Source: JBAWAP01 sp049589355
Lineage (GTDB): Bacteria; Chloroflexota; Anaerolineae; VGOG01
Length of the DNA stretch: 5,934 nucleotides
Reading direction: 5' to 3'
NCBI GenBank assembly: GCA_049589355.1
Contig: JBAWAP010000427.1
Span: 1 to 5,934 of the forward strand
The notes under the pieces: model-generated
What the model saw: the letters and a program-made list of their open reading frames with translations, nothing else
What the model was told of the DNA's origin: nothing
Databases searched by the model: none
Shown: positions 1-5,660 of the stretch, piece by piece
How the letters are laid out: each line of letters opens with the position of its first letter
How positions within the stretch are numbered: the stretch's first letter is position 1
Position numbers and translations under genes: made by a program

Positions 1-66
1 ATCCTCAACGACGAGACCGACCGGGCGCTGGAGATCACGGCCAGCCAGGCGCCACGCCGACGGTAG
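1..66 (+). CDS. 3' end of an unidentified upstream gene (partial)
   Basis: Frame 1 is open from the window edge and ends at TAG 64-66, giving the last 21 residues, ILNDETDRALEITASQAPRRR. The end is polar and basic, with no recognisable motif. It is read as coding because it is on the same strand as the genes that follow and stops just before an intergenic-looking palindrome. Since the next gene is HerA-like, and NurA nuclease genes often sit directly beside herA, NurA is a reasonable candidate, but nothing in these residues proves it. The stop codon lies right next to the first hairpin of the palindromic element. Confidence 0.45.
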   Translation: MLNDETDRALEITASQAPRRR

Positions 67-67
67 C

Positions 68-178
68 AGCACGGCCATGAAGTGGCCGTGCTACAAAGCT
101 CCCGCCCGATGAATCGGGCTCAAGAACCCCGTTCACGGGGTGACAGCTTCGTAGCCGTGGGGCACTTCATGCCACGGC
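68..178. repeat. Composite palindrome of four hairpins (REP/BIME-like)
   Basis: Four stem-loops follow each other. Hairpin 1 pairs 68-77 with 83-92 (perfect 10 bp, loop TGAAG). Hairpin 2 pairs 104-109 with 114-119 (loop TGAA). Hairpin 3 pairs 126-131 with 136-141 (loop TTCA). Hairpin 4 pairs 154-164 with 170-178 (a GG bulge, loop CTTCA). Hairpins 3 and 4 are the approximate reverse complement of 2 and 1, so the whole stretch is one large imperfect inverted repeat of about 53-base arms centred near 121-125. Long-range pairing is also possible: 76-84 with 163-171 (perfect 9 bp) and 90-100 with 145-155 (one mismatch). No T-run follows any stem, so a simple intrinsic terminator is unlikely. It resembles the multi-hairpin palindromes dispersed in many bacterial genomes; copy number cannot be judged here. 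Confidence 0.7.
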
Positions 179-195
179 GGGGCGGCAAGTATACT
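167..195 (+). promoter_or_regulatory. Possible weak sigma-70-like promoter for herA
   Basis: TATACT at 190-195 is a good -10 match. With 17-base spacing the -35 position would be TTCATG at 167-172, which matches TTGACA at only three of six positions. The putative -35 lies inside the last hairpin of the palindrome. It is the only plausible promoter seen before herA, and it is offered with low confidence. Confidence 0.22.
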
Positions 196-209
196 ACGAC
201 CAAGACTAG

Positions 210-238
210 TGACCAATGACCAACTGACCATTTGACCA
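210..238 (+). repeat. Four TGACCA short tandem repeats upstream of herA
   Basis: TGACCA occurs at 210-215, 217-222, 225-230 and 233-238, a spacing of 7, 8 and 8 bases. The intervening bases vary. The array sits between the possible promoter and the ribosome binding site of herA (TGAGGAG, 252-258). It may be a degenerate intergenic minisatellite, or repeated half-sites for a regulator in the 5' untranslated region; the sequence alone does not decide. Confidence 0.6.
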
Positions 239-267
239 TCGAAAAGTGATCTGAGGAGTAGAGGTGG

Positions 268-1884
268 ATGAAACGTAAACGATTAGGCGTAGTAACCGAC
301 GGCGCGTTTAACGCGGGGTTGACGGTGCGGCTGGATGCGGGCTGTTCGACGGAGGATTTGCGCATCGGCGATTTTGTGATCGTGGAGGGGGAGCATAACC
401 GCTACTTCAGCATGATTTCGGACATGCAATTGCGGGCCACTGACGTCAGGCTGCTGGCCGACCCGCCCCGGGATGCCTCGCCCTTTATCGCCCAGGCCCT
501 CTCCGGCATCAACACCTACGCCACGGTGCAGGTCAAGCCGATGCTTATGCTGGAGAAGGGCGAAGAGCTTACCTTTCTCGATGAACTGTCGCCGCCACAG
601 CCGGTGCGCACCATCCCCATGCACTTCGCTGAGCTGTGCCAGGCCGATTCCCTGGACTTCGCCACCGTCTTCGGCCAGGAGGGCAAGCTGAATTTCGCCG
701 TAGGCACACCGCTGACTATGGACATCCCCATCTGCCTCAAGCTCGACCGCCTGGTGGAGCGCTCCAACGGCATCTTCGGCCAGACGGGCACGGGCAAGAG
801 CTTCCTGGTTCGCCTGATGCTGTGCGGGATCATCCAGGCGGGGGTGGCGGTCAACCTCATCTTCGACATGCACGATGAGTACGCCTTTGGCAAGCGCTCG
901 GAGGACGGCCAGTGGGTCAAGGGGCTGCGCCACCTCTTCGGCAGCCAGGTGCTGATCTACTCCCTGGACGAGAGAGCCGCCGGCCGGGAGGGGCGCAACG
1001 TGGACGTGACGCTCAAGATCGGCCTCAACCAGATTGAGGCCGAGGACGTGCTGCTCCTGGGCGAGGAGCTGGACCTGAGTCCAACGTCCAGGGCAACGGT
1101 GGGCCTCCTGCAGGATAGCTACGGCAAAGAGTGGCTGAGGGAACTGCTCAGGATGAGCCCGGAGGACATCGCCGTTTTCTGTCAGGCCAAGGCCGCCCAT
1201 CAGGGAGCTACCGAGGCCCTGCAACGTAAGCTGAGGGACATCGGCCGCCTGGACTACGTGGTGGACGAGGTCCCGTTCAGCGTCATTGACGAAATGGTGG
1301 CCGCATTGGACAAGGGGAGGCACGTCATCCTGCACTTCGGGCGGCACGACCGACCCCTGGATCACATGCTGGTGGCCAACATCGTCACCCGCCGGGTGCG
1401 CCACCTCTATCAGGGGAAGGTGGAGCGCTACGAGCAGACCCAGGCCGCCGCCGATCAGCCCCGCACTCTGGTGATCACCCTGGAGGAGGCCCACAAGTTC
1501 CTCAGCCCTGCGGTCTCCCGACAGACCATCTTCGGCACTATCGCTCGCGAGCTACGCAAGTACTACGTCACCCTCATGGTCGTAGACCAGCGGCCCAGCG
1601 GCATTGATCCTGAGGTGATGAGTCAGCTCGGCACCCGGGTCACCGGCAAGCTGACCGAGGAGCGGGACATAGACGCGGTCTTGACCGGGGTGGCCAACCG
1701 CAGCTTCCTGCGGGGGGCGCTGGAGAGTTTGGATACCCGCGAGCAGGTTCTCCTCATGGGCCACGCTGTGCCCATGCCCATCCCGGTGCGCACCCGCAAG
1801 TACGATGAGGAGTTCTACAGGGCGATGGGAGCAGGGGAGAGGCGGAGCGCGGTGCAGGACATCAAGGAGTTGTTTGGGGAGTGA
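268..1884 (+). CDS. herA: HerA-type DNA-translocating ATPase (DUF87/FtsK-HerA superfamily)
   Basis: The 538-residue product has the HerA layout. Residues about 5-65 resemble the HAS-barrel (LGVVTDGAF, then the GDFVIVEG strand). The ATPase core follows, with Walker A GQTGTGKS at 171-178, Walker B LVITLEEAH at 401-409, and the segment ARELRKY (426-432) leading to VVDQRPSGI (438-446), which holds the likely arginine finger and sensor residues. A mainly helical insertion lies between the Walker motifs. The length fits HerA. Family members are hexameric pumps that move along double-stranded DNA and, with the NurA nuclease, resect DNA ends in archaea and some bacteria. The ATG at 268 is preceded by TGAGGAG (252-258, spacer 9) and fits the expected N-terminus. 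No nuclease partner is complete in the window. HerA-like ATPases also occur in defence systems with other effectors, none of which is seen here. The fold assignment is secure; the repair role is inferred. Confidence 0.9.
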   Translation: MKRKRLGVVTDGAFNAGLTVRLDAGCSTEDLRIGDFVIVEGEHNRYFSMISDMQLRATDVRLLADPPRDASPFIAQALSGINTYATVQVKPMLMLEKGEELTFLDELSPPQPVRTIPMHFAELCQADSLDFATVFGQEGKLNFAVGTPLTMDIPICLKLDRLVERSNGIFGQTGTGKSFLVRLMLCGIIQAGVAVNLIFDMHDEYAFGKRSEDGQWVKGLRHLFGSQVLIYSLDERAAGREGRNVDVTLKIGLNQIEAEDVLLLGEELDLSPTSRATVGLLQDSYGKEWLRELLRMSPEDIAVFCQAKAAHQGATEALQRKLRDIGRLDYVVDEVPFSVIDEMVAALDKGRHVILHFGRHDRPLDHMLVANIVTRRVRHLYQGKVERYEQTQAAADQPRTLVITLEEAHKFLSPAVSRQTIFGTIARELRKYYVTLMVVDQRPSGIDPEVMSQLGTRVTGKLTEERDIDAVLTGVANRSFLRGALESLDTREQVLLMGHAVPMPIPVRTRKYDEEFYRAMGAGERRSAVQDIKELFGE

Positions 1885-1889
1885 GGGGG

Positions 1890-1980
1890 CAGGGATTAGG
1901 GATCAGGGATTAGGTAATCAGGAAATTAGGAAATCGGTTTCCCTCCACCCTGATTTCCTGATCACTCATTCCCTGATCAC
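1890..1980. repeat. Degenerate tandem repeats forming a 32-bp imperfect inverted repeat
   Basis: Three related units follow herA: CAGGGATTAGGGAT (1890-1903), CAGGGATTAGGTAAT (1904-1918) and CAGGAAATTAGGAAAT (1919-1934), growing by one base each. The same theme returns in reverse complement at 1949-1980. Arm 1899-1930 matches the reverse complement of 1949-1980 at 26 of 32 positions, with an 18-base spacer containing a small GGAAA/TTTCC hairpin (1929-1942). The stem is long but has no T-run after it, so it is not a canonical terminator, although the RNA could still slow polymerase or protect a 3' end. It fills most of the 135-base gap between herA and the PfpI-like gene. Confidence 0.7.
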
Positions 1981-2019
1981 TGGTTCCTCGTTACTCATCA
2001 AAACACAGAGGAGGCGAAA

Positions 2020-2541
2020 ATGAGCTTAAGTGGCAAGCGTGTAGCAATCCTGGCGGAGAACAACTACCAGGACTTGGAGCTTTGGTATTCCCTCTTGCGG
2101 CTGCGAGAGGCAGGGGCCGAGGTGAAGGTCATCGGCACGGGCAGCGCCGAAACCTACACCAGCAAGTACGGCTATCCCGTGACGGTGGATGCCGCAGCCG
2201 ATGAGGTCGAGGCGGCCGACTTCGACGCTATCATCGTGCCTGGTGGCTACGCCCCGGATCTTTTGCGGCGCTACGAGGCCGTGCTCAACCTGGTTCGGGA
2301 GGCTCACCAGCAGGGCAAGGTGATAGCCGCCATCTGCCATGCCGGGTGGGTGCTGATTTCGGCGGGCATCTTGAAGGGTCGCAAGGTTACTTGTGTCAGC
2401 GCCATCAAGGACGATGTCATTAACGCTGGCGCGACCTACGTAGACCAGGAGGTGGTGCAGGATGGCAACATCATCACCTCTCGCGTTCCTACCGATCTGC
2501 CTGCCTTCTGTCGGACCATCATCGCTGCCCTCGAAGGCTAA
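2020..2541 (+). CDS. DJ-1/PfpI-family protein (type 1 glutamine amidotransferase-like)
   Basis: The 173-residue cytoplasmic product covers the complete PfpI fold, close to the 166 residues of the archaeal enzyme. The nucleophile elbow is AICHAGW with Cys106-His107. The opening strand is VAILAENNYQDLELWY (8-23), and the oxyanion-side loop is VPGGYAPD (73-80). Family members act as intracellular peptidases, chaperones or glyoxalase/deglycase-type enzymes; which one applies here cannot be read from sequence. Two positions differ from archaeal PfpI: Gln17 stands where PfpI has Glu12, the acid that contacts the cysteine, and Asp80 where PfpI has Glu74, the triad acid. Both may be typical of a bacterial subfamily. 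The start is set by AGAGGAGG at 2007-2014, five bases before the ATG. There is no signal peptide. The last 32 bases are duplicated downstream. It lies in line with the protease gene, suggesting a role in protein damage control. Confidence 0.9.
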   Translation: MSLSGKRVAILAENNYQDLELWYSLLRLREAGAEVKVIGTGSAETYTSKYGYPVTVDAAADEVEAADFDAIIVPGGYAPDLLRRYEAVLNLVREAHQQGKVIAAICHAGWVLISAGILKGRKVTCVSAIKDDVINAGATYVDQEVVQDGNIITSRVPTDLPAFCRTIIAALEG

Positions 2542-2549
2542 TATCCGTC

Positions 2550-2660
2550 AGGTGCCCGGCACTTTGGGCTTGAACTTCAGAGGCAGCGAGGTGTGGAAGG
2601 CATTTGAGCGGCTCGCTCCAGCTCGGCAACATCGACAAGTGCCGGGCACCTCGGCACTTG
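2550..2660. repeat. Inverted-repeat element between PfpI-like and Lon-like genes
   Basis: AGGTGCCCGGCACTT (2550-2564) is the exact reverse complement of 2637-2651, a perfect 15-bp inverted repeat 72 bases apart. Each arm is itself almost palindromic around GTGCC-C-GGCAC, so either can fold alone. The right arm can instead pair CAAGTGCC (2636-2643) with GGCACTTG (2653-2660). A small GAGCG/CGCTC hairpin lies at 2606-2618. No gene fits between the arms. GTGCC/GGCAC palindromes of this sort are common dispersed intergenic repeats in bacteria, so a small non-autonomous or REP-like element is plausible. Confidence 0.6.
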
Positions 2661-2692
2661 GTTGGACCATCATCGCTGCCCTTGAAGGCTGA
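2661..2692 (+). pseudogene. Duplicated remnant of the PfpI-like gene 3' end
   Basis: These 32 bases match 2510-2541, the end of the intact gene, at 29 positions, offset by 151 bases. The copy still spells TIIAALEG followed by a stop (TGA instead of TAA), but in another reading frame and with no start of its own. The three differences are all transitions: one changes Arg to Trp at the outer edge, one is silent (CTC to CTT), and one swaps one stop codon for another. It ends 27 bases before the Lon-like ATG. It is probably the trace of the gene's former 3' end or a by-product of the adjacent element; it is not expected to be translated. Confidence 0.6.
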
Positions 2693-2719
2693 GAAAGAAG
2701 TAGGATTAGGAGGAGAGAA

Positions 2720-5224
2720 ATGGCAAATGAACTGTCTGTTGATAAGCTCCGCAGGATCTGCGATCCCCAGATGCTGGACTATGAGACAACCGAAGAGATA
2801 GAGCCCCTCGAAACCATCATCGGCCAGGAGAGGGCGGTCAGAGCTCTCGAGTTTGGGCTGGGGATCAAGGAGTTGGGGTTCAACATTTACGTGGCCGGAC
2901 CCCCTGGCACAGGGAAGACCACGGCCGTCGAGCGCTTCCTGGAGGAAGTAGCCAAGGATAAGGCTGTGCCTCCCGACTGGTGCTACGTGAATAACTTCCG
3001 TGGCCCCTATCGCCCCAAAGCCCTCCGCCTGCCCCCGGGCAGAGGGCGGGAATTCCAAAAGGATATGAAGAACCTGGTGGATGGGGTGCGGCGAGAGATT
3101 CCCAGAGCCTTCGAGAGCGATGAATATGCCGCTAAAAGGGAGGAGACCGTTCAAGGCTTTCAAAGACAGAGACAGGAGCTCCTCTCCCAAATGGGTGATA
3201 GGTCTCAGGAGGAGGGATTCCTTCTCCAAATGAGTCCTATGGGCCTGTTGATCATTCCTGTGATGGAGGGGAAGCCTCTCAGCGAAGAGGAGTTCAGAGC
3301 TCTGAGTACGGAGGTAAAAGAGGACCTGCAGCAAAAGCGGGAGAGCCTGCAAGATGAGCTAAAGAGGGCTATGAGACAAGTGAGGGGTCTGGAGAAGAAA
3401 GCCACCGAAGAACTACAGGAGCTGGATCAGGAAGTAGCCCTCTACACTGTGGCCCCCTCGGTTAGTGAATTGGTGGAGAAATACGAGGACCTTCCGGAGG
3501 TTGTGGCCTACCTGAAGGAGGTGCGGGGTGACATCGTGGAGAACCTCTCCCAGTTCAGGGGGGAAGCTGAGGCCCAGCTCACTCCTGCTATTCCCGTGCC
3601 CGGGGCGAGTGAGCTGCCCTTCAGGAAATACGAAGTGAACGTAGTGGTGGACAACTCCGAGCTCGAGGGGGCACCGGTAATTATGGAGTTCAACCCTACC
3701 TACAACAACCTCTTCGGCCGGATAGAGAAAGAGGCCCAGTTCGGTGCCCTGATCACCGACTTCACCATGGTCAGAGAAGGCTCCCTCCACCGGGCCAACG
3801 GTGGCTACCTGGTGCTCCCCGCCGAGGAGTTGTTGCGCAACCTCTTCTCCTGGGATAGCTTGAAGCGAGCCCTCAGGAATAAAGAGATCGCCATAGAGGA
3901 GGCAGGCGAGAGGTTAGGTTTCATTACTACCAAGAGCCTGCAGCCCGAGCCCATCCCCCTGGATGCCAAAGTAGTTATCATCGGGCAACCTATGCTTTAC
4001 TATCTCCTCTACGACCTGGATGAGGACTTCAGTGAGCTGTTCAAGGTCAAAGCCGATTTCGACACCCGCATGGATCGCACGGACGAGAACATAAGGGACT
4101 ACGCTGCCTTTGTCTGCACCCTTTGTGGTGAGGAGGGTTTGAAACACCTCGATGCCTCGGCATTGGCCAAGGTCATTGAGCACAGCTCCCGGCTGGCCGA
4201 GGATCAGGAGAAGCTCACTGCCAGGTTTGGCGAGATATCAGACATCATCAGGGAAGCTGGCTTCTATGCGACCCAGGAAAACTCGGTGTATGTGACCGCC
4301 GCTCACGTGCAGAAGGCCATCGAGGAGAAGTTCTACCGCTCGAACCTCGTTCAGGAAAGGGTCAGCGAGGCGATCGAGCGGGGTACCATCATGATTGACG
4401 TGGTGGGGGAGGAGGTGGGCCAGGTGAACGGCCTCTCTGTTATTAGCTTAGGAGATATCGCCTTCGGGCAGCCTTCTCGGATTACGGCCAGCATAGGCCT
4501 GGGCCGGGAGGGGCTCATAGACATCGAACGGGAGGCCAAGCTGGGTGGCCCTATCCATACCAAGGGGGTGATGATCCTGAGTGGCTATCTGACCGAGAAG
4601 TATGCTCAGGATAAGCCCCTCAGCCTCTCGGCGCACCTGGTCTTCGAGCAGAGCTACTCCGAGGTGGAGGGGGACAGCGCCTCCAGCACGGAGCTTTACG
4701 CTCTCCTCTCCAGCCTCTCCGGCCTCCCCATCAAGCAGGGCATCGCCGTCACCGGCTCCATCAACCAGAAGGGGGAGGTGCAGGCCATCGGCGGGGTGAA
4801 CGAGAAGATCGAGGGGTTCTTCGAGACCTGCACGGCTAAAGGGTTGACTGGCGAGCAGGGGGTGCTCATCCCCGAAAGCAACGTGCAGAACCTGATGCTC
4901 AAAGAAGAGGTAGTGGAGGCGGTCAGGGAGGGCAAATTCCACATCTGGTCGGTGAAGACCGTTGACGAAGGGATCGAGATCCTGACAGGAGTCAAGGCCG
5001 GGGTGAGGAAAGAAGACGGGACCTTCGAAGAGGATTCGGTGAACGATCGAGTGGACAGGCGTCTGAGGGAACTGGCGGAGAAGATGAGGGACTTTGGCAA
5101 GGAGGAAGAAGACGCAGGGGAGCAAGGGAGCAAGGAAGAAGAAGAGCAGGGGGAAGAGGAGGGTGGGGAAGAGCTGACCTGCTCAAGGCCCGGTCTTGAA
5201 ACGAAAAGGAGGAATCATGGGTAA
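2720..5224 (+). CDS. lonB: LonB-like ATP-dependent serine protease (AAA+ plus S16 Lon domain, COG1067 type)
   Basis: The 834-residue product is a soluble Lon-related protease that should unfold and degrade proteins as a ring. The AAA+ part begins around residue 34 (IIGQERAVRALEFGL), with Walker A GPPGTGKT at 60-67. A long charged helical stretch, probably coiled coil, spans about 110-240. The Walker B region is the family's ANGGYLVLPAEEL (359-371) rather than the textbook form. The S16 domain runs from about 555 to 775, with catalytic Ser653 in GDSASS and Lys696 in GGVNEK, 43 residues apart exactly as in E. coli Lon. No membrane segment is seen, unlike archaeal LonB, and the Lon N-terminal LAN domain is absent. 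Residues about 795-818 form an acidic, Glu/Gly-rich tail that looks repeat-derived. AGGAGG at 2708-2713, six bases before the ATG, supports the start. The stop overlaps the Usp gene by 8 bases, implying translational coupling. The symbol follows the COG name, not the B. subtilis gene. Confidence 0.92.
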   Translation: MANELSVDKLRRICDPQMLDYETTEEIEPLETIIGQERAVRALEFGLGIKELGFNIYVAGPPGTGKTTAVERFLEEVAKDKAVPPDWCYVNNFRGPYRPKALRLPPGRGREFQKDMKNLVDGVRREIPRAFESDEYAAKREETVQGFQRQRQELLSQMGDRSQEEGFLLQMSPMGLLIIPVMEGKPLSEEEFRALSTEVKEDLQQKRESLQDELKRAMRQVRGLEKKATEELQELDQEVALYTVAPSVSELVEKYEDLPEVVAYLKEVRGDIVENLSQFRGEAEAQLTPAIPVPGASELPFRKYEVNVVVDNSELEGAPVIMEFNPTYNNLFGRIEKEAQFGALITDFTMVREGSLHRANGGYLVLPAEELLRNLFSWDSLKRALRNKEIAIEEAGERLGFITTKSLQPEPIPLDAKVVIIGQPMLYYLLYDLDEDFSELFKVKADFDTRMDRTDENIRDYAAFVCTLCGEEGLKHLDASALAKVIEHSSRLAEDQEKLTARFGEISDIIREAGFYATQENSVYVTAAHVQKAIEEKFYRSNLVQERVSEAIERGTIMIDVVGEEVGQVNGLSVISLGDIAFGQPSRITASIGLGREGLIDIEREAKLGGPIHTKGVMILSGYLTEKYAQDKPLSLSAHLVFEQSYSEVEGDSASSTELYALLSSLSGLPIKQGIAVTGSINQKGEVQAIGGVNEKIEGFFETCTAKGLTGEQGVLIPESNVQNLMLKEEVVEAVREGKFHIWSVKTVDEGIEILTGVKAGVRKEDGTFEEDSVNDRVDRRLRELAEKMRDFGKEEEDAGEQGSKEEEEQGEEEGGEELTCSRPGLETKRRNHG

Positions 5225-5639
5225 AATTCTGTGCGCCACCCGAGGTGGCGAAGCCAGCTACCGCACCCAGGACGCAGCCATCGCCCTAGCCAAAGAGCGG
5301 GGCGATGAACTGGTCTTCCTTTACGTAGTGGACACGAGTTTCCTGGACAAGACGGCTGCGCCTATTGTGATAGACATCGAGGGTGGCATCGAGAAGATGG
5401 GTGAGTTCCTGCTGGCCATGGCTCAAGAGCGGGCAGCCCGGCAGGGGGTGGAGGCTCGAGCCATTTGCCGTGAGGGAAGAGTCCGCCAGGAGATCAAGAC
5501 GGCCGCCGTGGAGGAGGGGGCCACCCTGGTGGTGTTGGGGCGTCCAAGTGGGGAAGCCAATGCCTTCGCCCTGGAAGCTCTTCACGCCTTCGCCGACGAG
5601 ATCCAACGGGAAACGGGGGTCGAGGTGGTGATTGTTTAG
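5217..5639 (+). CDS. UspA-like universal stress fold protein, ATP motif absent
   Basis: The 140-residue product has the Usp alpha/beta pattern: MGKILCATRGG opening strand, DELVFLYVVD second strand (30-39), a mobile middle segment, EGRVRQEIKTAAVEEGATLVVLGRP (86-110), and closing strand GVEVVIV. ATP-binding family members carry an Asp after strand 1 and a G-2x-G-9x-G(S/T) motif. Here Arg9 sits near the Asp position, and the region after LGRPSG lacks the glycine pattern, so it is probably a non-ATP-binding form. Such proteins act as dimers in stress adaptation; the partner is unknown. ATG 5217 with AAGGAGG at 5206-5212 is chosen over an in-frame TTG at 5196, because the protein family begins with this first strand and the TTG would lie upstream of the ribosome binding site. 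The 8-base overlap with the Lon-like stop suggests coupled translation. Confidence 0.85.
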   Translation: MGKILCATRGGEASYRTQDAAIALAKERGDELVFLYVVDTSFLDKTAAPIVIDIEGGIEKMGEFLLAMAQERAARQGVEARAICREGRVRQEIKTAAVEEGATLVVLGRPSGEANAFALEALHAFADEIQRETGVEVVIV

Positions 5640-5660
5640 CTGCAAGGAGGTGCATGTTTC

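Noticed and set aside
210..238. CRISPR-like array
   Set aside because: The units are 6 bases with 1-2 base gaps; there are no repeat-spacer dimensions and no cas genes.
283..1494. 403-codon open frame on the minus strand
   Set aside because: It lies wholly antisense to herA, which has clear motifs; its His/Leu/Gln/Val-rich, low-logic protein is a typical shadow of a GC-rich gene.
268..1884. HerA as part of a known anti-phage system
   Set aside because: No Sir2, DUF4297 or other known effector is visible, and the HAS-barrel architecture fits the ordinary HerA family.
1899..1980. Rho-independent terminator after herA
   Set aside because: The stem is long and imperfect with an 18-base loop and no following T-run, so it is annotated as a repeat only.
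2462..2692. 76-codon + strand frame across the PfpI 3' end and the duplicated copy
   Set aside because: It begins inside the PfpI-like gene in another frame and ends with the copied tail; its RQVPGT repeats come from the inverted-repeat arms, so it is a by-product of the repeats.
2519..3352. 277-codon open frame on the minus strand across the PfpI-Lon gap
   Set aside because: Most of it is antisense to the Lon-like gene; no family features and no sensible start context.
4448..5125. 225-codon open frame on the minus strand, and an overlapping 145-codon one
   Set aside because: Both are antisense to the Lon protease domain with its catalytic dyad, show no motif or ribosome binding site, and mirror the codon bias of the sense gene.
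5196..5216. Upstream TTG start for the Usp gene
   Set aside because: It precedes the AAGGAGG site and would add residues before the conserved first strand; ATG 5217 fits better.
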